From Gammaproteobacteria bacterium (GTDB lineage Bacteria; Pseudomonadota; Gammaproteobacteria; Enterobacterales; Alteromonadaceae): DNA of 64,000 nucleotides. Positions 24,943 to 34,861 of the stretch are shown in pieces. How positions within the stretch are numbered: the stretch's first letter is position 1; each line of letters opens with the position of its first letter. The position numbers and the translations under genes were made by a program. The stretch covers positions 1 through 64,000 of the forward strand of contig JAFLDV010000005.1 in assembly GCA_017302255.1 (NCBI GenBank), read 5' to 3'. The notes under the pieces are model-generated. The model worked only from the letters and a program-made list of their open reading frames with translations. It ran no database searches and was not told the DNA's origin.

Positions 24943-25941
24943 CTACTGATTGTAAATCTGGTCAAAAATGCCATCTTCCGCGAAGTGAATCGCTTGAGTT
25001 TTTTGCCAACCACCGAAGTCATCGATGGAAATAAGCTCAAGGGTTGGAAATTTCGCCCGGTATTTTTCCGCTACTTTTTTATCGCGAGGGCGATAGTAGT
25101 GTTTTGCCGCGATTTCTTGCGCTTGTTCGGTATAAAGAAATTGCAGATATTGCACGGCAATATCGCTGTTACCTTTAGATTTGGCATTTTTCTCAACCAC
25201 AGCGACGGACGGCTCTGCTAATACCGAAATACTCGGTACAACAATTTCGACTTTATCTGCGCCAAGTTCATTCACGGCAAGATAGGCTTCATTTTCCCAA
25301 GAGAGCAACACGTCACCAATGCCCCGTTGCACGAAGGTACTGGTAGCACCACGAGCCCCAGAATCTAGCACTGGCACATTTCGATATAGTTTTGTCACAA
25401 ACTCGCGAGCCGCATCATCAGATCCGCCGTTCTTCTTGGCATAAGCCCAAGCTGCAAGATAGTTCCAACGAGCGCCACCGGAGGTTTTTGGATTTGGCGT
25501 AATCACGTCAACACCGTCTTTGACCAAGTCGTTCCAGTCTTTAATACCTTTTGGATTGCCTTTGCGTACCAAAAACACGATAGTTGAGGTATAAGGCGCA
25601 GAGTTATTGGGTAACTTGCTGACCCAATTTTTTGGCAATAGCCCGCCAATTTCTGCCAGTGGGTCTATATCACCAGCGAGCGCTAAAGTCGCAACATCTG
25701 CTTTAAGCCCATCAATAATGGCCCGCGATTGGCTACCTGAACCACCGTGCGATTGTTCAATTTTTACCGTATCGCCAGACTTGGCATTAAACTGCTCAGT
25801 AAACGCCTTATTAAAATCGCGATAGAACTCGCGAGTCGGATCGTAGGAAACGTTGAGAAGACGATATTCTTTGGCCGCAATTTGACCGGCGGCCAGTAAT
25901 AACAAGGTAGTAATCGCTAATTTCAGTTTCAACGGACTCAT
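24943..25941 (-). CDS. sbp: Periplasmic sulfate/thiosulfate-binding protein
   Basis: A 332-residue exported protein: signal [24 protein letters not shown], then [17 protein letters not shown], the hallmark N-terminus of Sbp/CysP. Ligand-binding segments [36 protein letters not shown] and [20 protein letters not shown] are intact. It delivers sulfate to the CysTWA importer. No cysT, cysW or cysA lies within several kilobases, so this copy is an orphan. I chose 25941 because GAGGA is correctly spaced upstream; an ATG at 25965 is also open. About 340 bp upstream are free for regulation. Confidence 0.9.
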   Translation of the reverse strand: MSPLKLKLAITTLLLLAAGQIAAKEYRLLNVSYDPTREFYRDFNKAFTEQFNAKSGDTVKIEQSHGGSGSQSRAIIDGLKADVATLALAGDIDPLAEIGGLLPKNWVSKLPNNSAPYTSTIVFLVRKGNPKGIKDWNDLVKDGVDVITPNPKTSGGARWNYLAAWAYAKKNGGSDDAAREFVTKLYRNVPVLDSGARGATSTFVQRGIGDVLLSWENEAYLAVNELGADKVEIVVPSISVLAEPSVAVVEKNAKSKGNSDIAVQYLQFLYTEQAQEIAAKHYYRPRDKKVAEKYRAKFPTLELISIDDFGGWQKTQAIHFAEDGIFDQIYNQ

Positions 25942-26285
25942 TTGCGCTTCCTCAGCAGATTTCATTCAAAGTAAATAAGGATGACTTTAGACATCTGTAC
26001 ATCTAATGGCTGCAGCATACGGTGGATTATCACCAATAAAAAGTATTAATAAGTGATTGTATATATCGAAAAGGAATTAAACCCTTAATAGAGTCGCCAC
26101 ATTCTGTTTACGAATTCTTAGACAAGTTAGCTTCTAACAGCGGTTGTGGCATTAACGAAATGTTTCCCCGACTGACAATCGTATCGAAACTAATAAATAT
26201 TCAATTCTTGTGAACTAGGTTTAGGTAGCGACTGTAAAGATTTTAAGCTATCTTTAACGCCACCGCCAAAAGTCCGAGGTGTATT
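25942..26285. other. Divergent intergenic region, sbp / chemoreceptor
   Basis: About 340 bp, visibly AT-rich, carrying the divergent promoters of the sulfate-binding protein and the chemoreceptor gene. I see no clear operator, RNA gene or repeat. A cysteine-regulon (CysB) site would be expected for sbp but cannot be recognised by eye. Confidence 0.4.
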
Positions 26286-27587
26286 ATGCTTTTTTTCGGT
26301 CAACGTGAACAAAAAACAGCATCAAGCCCAGTGATGGATCCAAAGCTTGCCCAATGTTTGGATGAACTTAATGCAGTGAAAACAAACACTGCATTTATTA
26401 GTTTTACCCCAGATGGTCATGTGCTCGACGCCAATGAAATATTTCTAAAGACCATGGGCTATCAATATTCAGAAATTGTTGGTCAGCACCATCGGATGTT
26501 TTGTAGCAAAGGTTTTAGTGCCAGCGCTGAGTACAAACAGTTTTGGCAGCAATTGGCAGCAGGTCAAAGTATTCATGAAACCTTTTGTAGAGTGGCCAAA
26601 TCTGGGCAGGTAGTTTATTTACAAGCCACCTATTTCCCAGTAAAAGACCATATGCAGCAAGTTATCAAAATCATCAAGATCGCAGCGGATGTAACCCGTA
26701 TGCAGGAGCGTATGTTGGTGAAAGAAGCAATTTATAATGCTATTGATCGCTCAATGGCTGTAATTGAGTTTCTTCCAGACGGCCAAGTGCTGACCGCAAA
26801 TAATAATTTTTTAACTGTGATGAATTATCGGTTAGAACAAGTTGCTGGCAAGCATCATCGCATGTTCTGCGATGATGAGTTTTACCGCAATAACAACAAT
26901 TTTTGGCGTGATTTAAGTTCTGGTCAGTTTAAATCTGGTCGGTTCAAACGTTTAGATAGTCGCGGTAACGTGATTTGGCTGGAAGCTAGCTACAACCCAA
27001 TTTTTGATGAACAGGGGCACGTGTATAAAATTATCAAATTTGCTTCAGATATTACTGAGCGTGTTAATGCAACAATGCAAGCGGTAGAACTTGCCGCGGC
27101 AACATCAGAACAAACATCACAAATCGCCAGCAATGCTGTCGTGGTGTTACATGATGCAGTGGAAACTTCGCACCAAATAGCCAAACAAGTACAAAATGCA
27201 TCAACACTTGGTGGTCAGTTGATGGCTCAATCGAAAAATATTAACGACATTGTCGTAACCATCCGCGGGATAGCAGATCAGACCAATTTGTTGGCGCTAA
27301 ATGCTGCAATCGAAGCCGCTCGTGCGGGTGACGCTGGGAGGGGGTTTGCTGTGGTTGCTGATGAAGTTCGTAAATTGGCATCACGGACCGCTGAGGCCAC
27401 CGCAGAAATCACCAAGGTAGTGCAGAATAACACTGGCTTAATTTCGCAAATCGATGGGGAGTTAAGCTCGATTACTGGCATCGCCCTGCACGGTGAAGAA
27501 AGTATCAACTCTGTGGCCAGTGGTTTAGAAGATGTGGGCTCTGGGGTCAGTCGTTTTGTTGAGATGGTCGAAAGATTAAAGGCTTAG
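26286..27587 (+). CDS. Soluble PAS-PAS methyl-accepting chemotaxis protein
   Basis: A 433-residue signalling protein without membrane segments. Two PAS domains are visible, residues about 34-130 and 150-255. Each carries a similar core ([15 protein letters not shown]...[15 protein letters not shown] and [15 protein letters not shown]...[15 protein letters not shown]), so they look like a duplication. A short MCP signalling hairpin with the conserved tip-like [22 protein letters not shown] (from residue about 351) follows. The organisation resembles cytoplasmic Aer-like or BdlA-like redox/energy sensors. It probably couples to CheA/CheW inside the cell and responds to a cofactor or small molecule bound by PAS. 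No other chemotaxis gene is nearby. Confidence 0.88.
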   Translation: MLFFGQREQKTASSPVMDPKLAQCLDELNAVKTNTAFISFTPDGHVLDANEIFLKTMGYQYSEIVGQHHRMFCSKGFSASAEYKQFWQQLAAGQSIHETFCRVAKSGQVVYLQATYFPVKDHMQQVIKIIKIAADVTRMQERMLVKEAIYNAIDRSMAVIEFLPDGQVLTANNNFLTVMNYRLEQVAGKHHRMFCDDEFYRNNNNFWRDLSSGQFKSGRFKRLDSRGNVIWLEASYNPIFDEQGHVYKIIKFASDITERVNATMQAVELAAATSEQTSQIASNAVVVLHDAVETSHQIAKQVQNASTLGGQLMAQSKNINDIVVTIRGIADQTNLLALNAAIEAARAGDAGRGFAVVADEVRKLASRTAEATAEITKVVQNNTGLISQIDGELSSITGIALHGEESINSVASGLEDVGSGVSRFVEMVERLKA

Positions 27588-27670
27588 TTAGTTTGATCTT
27601 TATTATGACGTATTGCGTTATACAACTTCAGATTTAACGAAGTCCGTTTAATGTAGGTCAAGGGTAGGTT

Positions 27671-29425
27671 ATGGTAACTCAGGTTGTTTGGTTTAAGCGT
27701 GATCTGCGCGTTCAGGATCATCAAGCGCTATACCATGCAAGTTGCGCCGGGCCTGTGCTTTGCTCCTATGTTCTTGAACAAGACTATTGGAAACTGCCGG
27801 ACACCAGCAACCGGCAGTGGTTATTTGTTCGCGATTCTTTAATCGAGCTTTCGCTACAGCTTGAAAAGCTTGGCGGCAATTTGTTGGTATTCAAAGGTGA
27901 TGCTTGCGAGATATTTGCTGAGCTGTATCAGCAGCTTGGGCCTTTTGTTCTGCACAGCCATCAAGAAACCGGTAATCTCTGGACTTATGAGCGTGATAAA
28001 GCCGTTGCGCACTGGTGTCGACAGCATCAGGTGAGTTGGCTTGAGTATGTGCAGCATGCCGTGCTGCGTGGCAAGGCCGCCTTTAAGCCAGTAAATCCAG
28101 TAAATAAACATTTAGCCCCAATCGCTGAGTCAGCACGCACCGCGAACTGCGAAGTCGGGGAGACTGTTGAGATTAGTCAAGCCATCGCAATTTCAGATTC
28201 GGCTTCTAAACAACAACTTAGGCAAAACCTCAGGCAACAACTCAGACCACAATCCAGCAAACAAGTTAATCGACCTCGGCATGCTCGAGCTGACTGGCGA
28301 GAACATTGGTACCAATTTGCCAAAGCGCCGCTAACACCAAAGCCTGTGTTCAATACTTGGGATATCGCGCCGCTTATCGCCGGACTTAGTCGTCAGTCAG
28401 TTGCAGTTTTTACCCGAACTACGCTTGAAGATTTTCTGTGTTCAAATATTGGGCGGGAAAATCTAGGACCTCTAGCGCTTGATGCCTTGCCGCTGCAAGT
28501 AACGCAAGATTTATATGATTGCCCAAATCGACAAGCGGGCGGGCGCCACGCTGCAGTTACGCTTTTTAAAAGTTTTTTAGCAGAACGTGGCGGGCGTTAT
28601 CAGGCAACGATTAGTTCACCGCTGACTGCTGAACTTGGTTGCTCGCGGTTAAGTCCGCATTTGGCCAACGGCACTGTCAGTATTCGAGAGTTATTACATC
28701 AGCTTGATTTGACACTTGCCGAACGCACCGATCGGCAGTGGCGTCGAAGTCTCAGTGCCTTTCAATCACGGTTAGTGTGGCATTGTCATTTTATCCAAAA
28801 GCTCGAAACTAACCCCAATGCCGAGCTTTACAATATGCATGGGCTTTACAATGCGCTTGACCGCCCTTGGCAACCAGAACGCTTTGCCGCTTGGCAACAT
28901 GGCCGCACCGGTTGGCCGTTAGTTGATGCCTGTATGCGCTTTTTGATTGCGCATGGTTGGTTAAATTTTCGGATGCGGGCCATGTTAGTGTCAGTGGCTT
29001 GTTACACGCTGAAACTGCCGTGGCAGCCCGTTGCTCAATGGTTGGCACAGCTGTTTGTTGACTACGAACCAGGCATCCATTACCCGCAAATTCAGATGCA
29101 AAGTGGCACCAACGGCAATCAGGTATTACGGATTTATAATCCGCTATCGCAAGCTCAGGAACTCGACCCAGAAGGTGTTTTCGTGCGTCGTTGGGTCACT
29201 GAGTTGCAGCACGTGCCCACCACTTGGATTTTCACCCCAGAAAAAATGCCAATCCAGTTAAGACAACAATACGGCGCTGAGCAGTATCCAATACCTATGG
29301 TTGATTTTGTCATCGCGCATCGAGCGGCAAAGCAGGAAATCAGCACACTTCGCAATAAAACTAAGACGAAAAATAGCGAAGCGGAAGCAAGAGAGCAATT
29401 TAGTTTGTTTGCTGAAATGGAATAA
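27671..29425 (+). CDS. Cryptochrome/deoxyribodipyrimidine photolyase family protein
   Basis: A 584-residue flavoprotein. The N-terminal photolyase alpha/beta domain (TQVVWFKRDLRVQDHQAL...) may bind an antenna. The FAD-binding domain runs from about residue 290 with SSPLTAELGCSRLSPHLANGT, WHCHFIQKLE, MHGLYNALDRPWQPERFAAW, GRTGWPLVDACMRFL and NFRMRAMLVSVACY. FVDYEPGIHYPQIQMQSG continues as in blue-light photoreceptors and some marine photolyases. The ending IYNPLSQAQELDPEGVFVRRW is standard for the family. It repairs UV pyrimidine dimers or senses blue light; I cannot decide between them by eye. It stands alone after the chemoreceptor. Confidence 0.88.
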   Translation: MVTQVVWFKRDLRVQDHQALYHASCAGPVLCSYVLEQDYWKLPDTSNRQWLFVRDSLIELSLQLEKLGGNLLVFKGDACEIFAELYQQLGPFVLHSHQETGNLWTYERDKAVAHWCRQHQVSWLEYVQHAVLRGKAAFKPVNPVNKHLAPIAESARTANCEVGETVEISQAIAISDSASKQQLRQNLRQQLRPQSSKQVNRPRHARADWREHWYQFAKAPLTPKPVFNTWDIAPLIAGLSRQSVAVFTRTTLEDFLCSNIGRENLGPLALDALPLQVTQDLYDCPNRQAGGRHAAVTLFKSFLAERGGRYQATISSPLTAELGCSRLSPHLANGTVSIRELLHQLDLTLAERTDRQWRRSLSAFQSRLVWHCHFIQKLETNPNAELYNMHGLYNALDRPWQPERFAAWQHGRTGWPLVDACMRFLIAHGWLNFRMRAMLVSVACYTLKLPWQPVAQWLAQLFVDYEPGIHYPQIQMQSGTNGNQVLRIYNPLSQAQELDPEGVFVRRWVTELQHVPTTWIFTPEKMPIQLRQQYGAEQYPIPMVDFVIAHRAAKQEISTLRNKTKTKNSEAEAREQFSLFAEME

Positions 29426-29605
29426 AATCCAAAGCAATAGCTGGCTTAAACTGGTCATGATCTTCTATTCATAACGTTTGGTAGCAAATTTATCCCATTA
29501 AATTACCGACTGTTAATTGATTGAGTTAACTTTGTATGTAGTGTTAGTATCGAACTGCTGGGCGTAAATTAATCAAGCCCTTCATTACTTACTAGGAGAA
29601 TTAAA

Positions 29606-30049
29606 ATGAAAGTAGGAAATAAAGTAGTATTAGCAGCATTTGTTGCGATGACCTTTTTAAGCGGTTGTGCCAGCGTGCCAATGGCTTCGAAAGAAATGGA
29701 TGCATCTGCCAAGCAGTTTACTGCGCCTGTTGATAAATCAAAGATTTACGTATTCCGCAATGAAACACTTGGCGCAGCTTTAAAAATGCCTGTGACGCTT
29801 GATGGCAAAGCTATTGGCGACACTGGATCTAAAACATATTTCATGCTTGAAGTGACTCCTGGGACTCATGTGCTAACTTCACAGGGAAATGAATCTACAT
29901 TGACCGTTGAAGCTGAAGCAGGCAAGACCTATTACGTTTGGCAAGAAGTTAAAATGGGCATGATGTCTGGTGGCTCTAAACTTCAACTTGTCAGCGAAGA
30001 TAAAGGGCAAGCTGGCGTGAAAGAAAGTAAGCTTGCGGTGACTAAGTAG
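29606..30049 (+). CDS. DUF2846 lipoprotein
   Basis: A 147-residue lipoprotein. The signal peptide ends in the lipobox LSGC, with Cys21 as the lipid anchor. The DUF2846-type domain is seen in KSKIYVFRNETLGAALKMPV, LDGKAIGDTGSKTYFMLEVTPGTH and the closing strands AEAGKTYYVWQEVKMG. Members are small envelope proteins of unknown function with a TonB-C/PEGA-like beta-sandwich. Position 29606 has a good AGGAG upstream (about 29592-29596). It is monocistronic and followed by a hairpin terminator. Confidence 0.83.
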   Translation: MKVGNKVVLAAFVAMTFLSGCASVPMASKEMDASAKQFTAPVDKSKIYVFRNETLGAALKMPVTLDGKAIGDTGSKTYFMLEVTPGTHVLTSQGNESTLTVEAEAGKTYYVWQEVKMGMMSGGSKLQLVSEDKGQAGVKESKLAVTK

Positions 30050-30060
30050 TCATTCACTAG

Positions 30061-30092
30061 AAGACCAAGAGCAATTGGTTGTTCTTGGTCTT
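30061..30092 (+). terminator. Hairpin terminator after DUF2846 lipoprotein gene
   Basis: AAGACCAAGA (30061-30070) pairs perfectly with TCTTGGTCTT (30083-30092) over a 12-base loop. The following T-run is short (TCTTGTT), so termination may be partial and allow reading into the next small gene. Confidence 0.6.
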
Positions 30093-30109
30093 GTTAGGAT
30101 TGGATTGAA

Positions 30110-30280
30110 ATGAAAAATTTAATGTCGAAAGTTGTGTATATTACTTGTCTTTTTTTAGCTGCAACACTGATGTGGAGTGGATATAGAGAAGCGATTTTGA
30201 TGCAATTGTTACTTGGCCTCGGCCTAGTCGTTGCTGTAAGTGTAGGATTTTTAAAAGTAAAAGTAAGTAGCGACAATTAA
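30110..30280 (+). CDS. Small membrane peptide, hypothetical
   Basis: A 56-codon open frame, MKNLMSKVVYITCLFLAATL... to KVKVSSDN, predicted to span the membrane twice (residues about 7-22 and 29-47). Its amino-acid composition looks like a genuine small inner-membrane protein, but there is no strong ribosome site and no recognised family. It lies just after the preceding terminator hairpin. Confidence 0.4.
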   Translation: MKNLMSKVVYITCLFLAATLMWSGYREAILMQLLLGLGLVVAVSVGFLKVKVSSDN

Positions 30281-30437
30281 CTGTTTTGGTTAAAACTAGT
30301 TTTACTCTGTAAAGTAACTGCGTATTTCCGCGGTATGAAAATCTTAAGCTAGAACTGCAAGAGATTGGTTGCACACCTGCTTGACTACCGCCATTTGAGC
30401 TAGCTCTAAAAACCTAAATAAGCCAAGCCAACCTTTC

Positions 30438-31715
30438 TCAGCGCTTTTCCGTGCATTTGCTCGGAGGTTTAGCTCTAGCATTTGCCACCGCTAGTTCACC
30501 CAGACGTTTTAAAAATGGTAAACCTACTGTGTCGTAATCATAGTTATCATCATTGAGCACCCCGTCCTTATTCACATAAAGCGCGGCAGTTATAATGAAC
30601 TCAGCACCAGAGCAATCATCCTTGATATAGGCGCTGTCGAGTAAAAAACCATAAGCGTCACCGACTTTGTTGTGAATATGCAAATTGGGATCTATCTGCG
30701 CATCTTTCTCTGCGCCATAAACTAAGAACTTGACGTAACTCGGCCAATATTGCGCTTTGTCGTAGGTCGGGGAAGTGCTTTCTGCCGGTAACATCGCCAT
30801 ATGTTGCTGTAAAAACTGCAAATCTGCTTTAGCGAGCTGCAAGCGCTGCGCTGGCGGCAGTGTCTCTGGCAACATAATCATTTGAGTGAGTTGGTGCATA
30901 TGCGAGAGCGGCCAGTTGTTTTTCTGGCTGAAATCTAAAGGTTTGCCCTGCAGTTCGCCATTTTTTAAGTAGTCATTGCCAACGAGTGTTATTGGTCGCG
31001 CCGGCAACGCGGTAGAGCTTTTAGCCGATTGACGATAAAGCAACTTTCCCTTGGCATCATAAAAGCTGATTGGGTTGGTCGCTCGATTTTCTTCTGGACT
31101 TAACGACCGGTCTAATCGATGCAGAATTTGTGCGTTGGTAAAGCCAAGTTGTGTCAGGCGTTTGTTGATATATTGCTGACCCATTAGTTCATAAAGCCGA
31201 TTATAGGCGTCGTTGTCGCTGACTAATAGAATTTTTTTCACGTAATGTCGGACAGAAGGTAAGCCGGAGGCGGCGCTGGTATCCAGACTGACTAGCGTAT
31301 CGCCTTCAAGTAGCGGCTCTGTGTGCATCACCGAGTCTATTGTTACGCCATAACCAGACAGCTGCTGCATATATTCAAGCGCCAGTGCGGCAATCGCCAG
31401 TTTTACCGTCGAAGCAGGGTATTGGTATTCGGCATCAGCCCGATAGTTATGATGGTGCAACATCGCTCTTCCATTGTCCTCACGCCGAATTTCAGTGAAT
31501 AGAACCTGTAGCCGGTAGTCAGTTGGATCTTTTGCAATTTGCGGCGACGCCTTAGCAATCCAGGTTGCAAGGACATCGTCATCTAGCCTTCTCACTTCCA
31601 AATCTTGCTGATTGGTGTGTTGACAGGCGCTTAAAAGTACAAGGCTACAAATAAATATAAAGGAACGGCGGACACTGATTGGCAAGATATTCTCCAATTG
31701 CCTGCAACAGAACAA
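30438..31715 (-). CDS. Lipoprotein with serine beta-lactamase/PBP-like fold
   Basis: A 425-residue lipoprotein (lipobox LLSAC, Cys31) with a class A beta-lactamase-like domain. The three motifs are present: S102-x-x-K105 (ASTVKLAIAAL), S166-D167-N168 (LVSDNDAYNRLYELMG) and a K-V-G near residue 355 (HNKVGDAYG). The domain carries insertions and a C-terminal part with paired cysteines, unlike typical secreted beta-lactamases. It is therefore more likely a serine hydrolase or peptidoglycan-modifying enzyme than a resistance enzyme. ATG 31715 gives a long but plausible signal region. It is monocistronic. Confidence 0.75.
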   Translation of the reverse strand: MFCCRQLENILPISVRRSFIFICSLVLLSACQHTNQQDLEVRRLDDDVLATWIAKASPQIAKDPTDYRLQVLFTEIRREDNGRAMLHHHNYRADAEYQYPASTVKLAIAALALEYMQQLSGYGVTIDSVMHTEPLLEGDTLVSLDTSAASGLPSVRHYVKKILLVSDNDAYNRLYELMGQQYINKRLTQLGFTNAQILHRLDRSLSPEENRATNPISFYDAKGKLLYRQSAKSSTALPARPITLVGNDYLKNGELQGKPLDFSQKNNWPLSHMHQLTQMIMLPETLPPAQRLQLAKADLQFLQQHMAMLPAESTSPTYDKAQYWPSYVKFLVYGAEKDAQIDPNLHIHNKVGDAYGFLLDSAYIKDDCSGAEFIITAALYVNKDGVLNDDNYDYDTVGLPFLKRLGELAVANARAKPPSKCTEKR

Positions 31716-31965
31716 CGGGATCTTTTATAGCTAGAATACTGCGTTGAAACAACAGCTAATTACTAGAAGCTGAGATTAGAGTGAGCATGGTCAAATCATT
31801 TACTGATGTCAGATAATGATTCAAATGCTTAAGGTAGCTACAGTGCAGAGCTTGTGAATTAATTGCAGTAATGTTTTGTACTGAGCTCGGCTGAAAGATT
31901 ACGAGTTTTAATTTCGAGGCGAGCATGAAAAATGGCATTACTTTGATATGAAGAAAAGTAGAAAT

Positions 31966-32042
31966 TGGTGCGTCCTAGTGGACTCGAACCACCGACCCCC
32001 ACCATGTCAAGGTGGTGCTCTAACCAACTGAGCTAAGGACGC
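31966..32042 (-). tRNA. tRNA-Val(GAC), copy 2 of a tandem pair
   Basis: On the - strand the sequence starts GCGTCCTTAGCTCAGTTGG and ends in encoded CCA, 77 nt in all. The anticodon stem CACCACC/GGTGGGG holds loop TTGACAT with anticodon GAC, and the T-arm GGTTCGAGTCC is intact. Body and acceptor are identical to the copy at 32098-32174. It reads GUC/GUU codons. Confidence 0.96.
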
Positions 32043-32097
32043 ATTGTTGCTTGTATGCCATCAGATTTACATTTAATGGCTAAGCTTTTGAATAGTT

Positions 32098-32174
32098 TGG
32101 TGCGTCCTAGTGGACTCGAACCACCGACCCCCACCATGTCAAGGTGGTGCTCTAACCAACTGAGCTAAGGACGC
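32098..32174 (-). tRNA. tRNA-Val(GAC), copy 1 of a tandem pair
   Basis: This 77-nt gene has the same cloverleaf as the copy at 31966-32042, with anticodon GAC and a genomically encoded CCA end. A 55-bp spacer separates the two copies. No promoter was identified. Confidence 0.96.
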
Positions 32175-32301
32175 AACCTGTTAGCTTGCGCTAAACAACG
32201 GTCGCTATAGTATTTTTTGAAGCAGGGGATTGCAAGCAGTTTTTCGTTTTGCCGTTGTACCTGCTGTATTTTTGTGCGACTGCGGCTGTAACTATAGTGA
32301 T

Positions 32302-33297
32302 TTAGCGCTTACAAGCATCACGTAGTTGTTGCCACCAAGCAATATGCCGCTTGAGTTCGATATGCAGTTGCTGCCACGGTTGCTGGAAACGCTCGGTCAC
32401 GGTGCTTGCGAGCGTTGTGTCGGCATAAAGGGTGTTTAGCTGTGGTATCAGCTGTTGGGCTATGCCATCTTGATGGGCTAATTGCAGTTGTAACTTACCG
32501 ATAAACACTTGCAGTAGCACTTGCTGCAGGATGTCTTGGGTTTCGGCCTTACACCAGGCTGGATCCCAATGCTGTAGTTGTCGATTTAGTTGTTGCAGCT
32601 GCGTGAGGTTACTGCGCAGGCTATGCTGCAGATCCGCCAAAACTTGGCCTTGGTAAAGCGCCGCAATCTGTTTATTAATATCGATTTGACTTGCTTGTAA
32701 GTAGTCCTTGCGTTGAATGTGCTGCTTTAATGCAATCAAATTCTGCAATGCTAGCCGAGTTTCTACTGCTTGACCTGAGGTTAAATCTAACGGGCGCTGA
32801 CTGCCAAAAACCTGTTGGCGAAGGGTGGTATCCAATTGCAGAAAATTTAGTAATCTTGCAGGTAGCTGTTGCTGTTTTTGCAGATATGTCTGTTTTAAGG
32901 TTTCTCGTAAATCGGCAGGCGCTTGTTCATCAGCGATGCAGGCCTCGAGGGCTTGTAGCAGCTTAATTTCATATTGTAACTGTGTGGAATAAGTCATGAC
33001 TTTGCCAAGACTGCTATTGCGCTCAGCGATGAGGTTGCCAAGGCTTGGTTTGTTTGGCTGCAGGCCGCAGCTATCTAGCGCCAGCATGTCGAGTAACTCA
33101 AAGCGAATATCAGCGATGGCTACAGCTGCAATTGAGTTGGCTTCAGACAATGGTGCTTTTAACGGATCTGGCGTCGGCAAATCCAGTTTTAAAGTCCGTC
33201 CGAGGCGGTCGCGATAGACCGCAAATTCACTGTCAGAATTTGGGGTGCAGGCTGTTAGCAACAGAACCGTCAGAACTAACCATGCCGGCCGCGGCAT
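32302..33297 (-). CDS. DUF3080 lipoprotein
   Basis: A 331-residue lipoprotein: signal MPRPAWLVLTVLLLTAC with a TAC lipobox (Cys17). The soluble part is helical and glutamine-rich, with EFAVYRDRLGRTLKLDLP, RFELLDMLALDSCGLQPN and GNLIAERNSSLGKVM, typical of DUF3080 in gammaproteobacteria. No function is known; it probably sits in the periplasm. I chose 33297 over an upstream frame to 33453 because the latter overlaps the preceding gene and lacks a signal peptide. It sits 103 bp after the MATE gene and may be co-transcribed with it. Confidence 0.8.
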   Translation of the reverse strand: MPRPAWLVLTVLLLTACTPNSDSEFAVYRDRLGRTLKLDLPTPDPLKAPLSEANSIAAVAIADIRFELLDMLALDSCGLQPNKPSLGNLIAERNSSLGKVMTYSTQLQYEIKLLQALEACIADEQAPADLRETLKQTYLQKQQQLPARLLNFLQLDTTLRQQVFGSQRPLDLTSGQAVETRLALQNLIALKQHIQRKDYLQASQIDINKQIAALYQGQVLADLQHSLRSNLTQLQQLNRQLQHWDPAWCKAETQDILQQVLLQVFIGKLQLQLAHQDGIAQQLIPQLNTLYADTTLASTVTERFQQPWQQLHIELKRHIAWWQQLRDACKR

Positions 33298-33400
33298 ACC
33301 AGATTGTGTGATATCGATGGGTCTTACAAAACGGCAACTTAAACGCAACCGCAAACGCAAACTTATAGCAAGCCAAGCCCCAAGACGAGGGGCTATGCAG

Positions 33401-34792
33401 TTAATGCATGCTAGGGCTTGAGTCTGCAACCGCTTCAAAACCATCGTGTTCAATCCGTTTCAGTTGTTTTAACAACAAGATTGCTAGTAATAGCGCAGCA
33501 ACAGACAGACCGATCACAATACCCACCCAAAAACCTGCAGCGCCCATCCGAGGCACAATAAAATCGGTTAGGCCAAGGATAGAACCTGTGCCAAAACCGA
33601 TAGGCCAGTAGGCGATAAAAGTAATATAGAAAATCGGCTTGGTATGTTTTAGACCACGCAACGCGCAGCTGCAAATGACTTGAATAGCATCACTAATCTG
33701 ATAAAAACAAGCGAGTACTAAAATAGCTGCGGCCAAAGCTAAAACCTCGGGGTCCTTGCTGTACAAACTTGCAACTTGATCTCTGAGTAAAAAAGTAAAA
33801 CAGGCTATCAACATGGCCATGCCGATGCCAATAACCATGGCACTGCCAATGGCACTGCGAAGTTCAGGTAAGTCTTTCGAGCCCACTAAATGGCCAACCC
33901 GAATAGTGGTTGCTAGCCCAATGGATAAAGGCAGCATAAACACCATAGCGCAGAAGTTGCTGGCAATTTGGTGCGCTGCCACAACATCTGGGCCTAAATG
34001 GGCAATCATCAGTGGAATGCAAGTAAAAAGGGTGACTTCAAAAAACATGGCAAAGGCAATTGGTGTGCCTAAGGCTAAGATGCGTGAAATTGCTGCGAGA
34101 TTTGGCTTGTAGCTGTGCAAGGACAAACGATAAGCCGTGGTGCGTTTACCAAAAGCCGCGTAAATTAACATCGCCAAAAACATAGCGACAAACACCAAAC
34201 TCGTTACTAATCCGCAGCCTGGACCACCAAGTGCAGGCATGCCGAGCTTGCCATAGATAAACACGTAGTTCGCCGGAATGTTTACCAAAATACCAATAAA
34301 GCTTATCCACATTGCCGCTTTGGTGTACCCGATGCCTTCAAATAAGTTGCGCAGAACCATATAACCCGCAGCAGGAAAAATGCCATAAGCGACATAACCC
34401 AGATAGGCTAAGGCTTTGACTTTAAGCTCGCCATCAATATCCATTAAATTAAATGGAATGTGGATAAACTGCATGCCGATAAAAATTAGTGCACTTAAGC
34501 CCAGCGCCAATAACGCGCCTTGGTATAAATCGCTGACAATGGCTTTGGGTTGGCCTGAACCAAAATGTTGGGCAATGATTGGGGTTAAGGCTAAAAGTAG
34601 CCCTTGGAAGGTCAATAAGATTGGTAACCATAACGCCGAGCCCACCGCAACCGCCGCCATATCAACGACACCAACTTGCCCAGCCATTAGCGTGTCGACC
34701 ACATACATCATCGTCTGTGTTAGCTGCGCAATCACAATTGGCCCAGACAATTTCAGAATGGTTTTGGCTTCAAAGCGGGAAAAAGGTACCAT
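33401..34792 (-). CDS. norM: MATE-family multidrug efflux transporter (NorM-like)
   Basis: A 463-residue inner-membrane protein with 12 predicted helices in two homologous MatE halves. Family marks are TILKLSGPIVIAQLTQTMMYVVDTLMAG at the N-terminus and IASNFCAMVFMLPLSIGLATTIRVGHLVG at the start of the second half. It exports cationic drugs or metabolites in exchange for sodium or protons. The start is 27 bp from being divergent to the riboflavin synthase promoter region. NorM specifically is the best symbol, but close paralogues exist. Confidence 0.88.
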   Translation of the reverse strand: MVPFSRFEAKTILKLSGPIVIAQLTQTMMYVVDTLMAGQVGVVDMAAVAVGSALWLPILLTFQGLLLALTPIIAQHFGSGQPKAIVSDLYQGALLALGLSALIFIGMQFIHIPFNLMDIDGELKVKALAYLGYVAYGIFPAAGYMVLRNLFEGIGYTKAAMWISFIGILVNIPANYVFIYGKLGMPALGGPGCGLVTSLVFVAMFLAMLIYAAFGKRTTAYRLSLHSYKPNLAAISRILALGTPIAFAMFFEVTLFTCIPLMIAHLGPDVVAAHQIASNFCAMVFMLPLSIGLATTIRVGHLVGSKDLPELRSAIGSAMVIGIGMAMLIACFTFLLRDQVASLYSKDPEVLALAAAILVLACFYQISDAIQVICSCALRGLKHTKPIFYITFIAYWPIGFGTGSILGLTDFIVPRMGAAGFWVGIVIGLSVAALLLAILLLKQLKRIEHDGFEAVADSSPSMH

Positions 34793-34861
34793 GACAACTC
34801 ACATCTGCTGACGCACTCGCGGCGTATAAGGCTTTTTACTTTAGCATATTTAAGGTCCATC

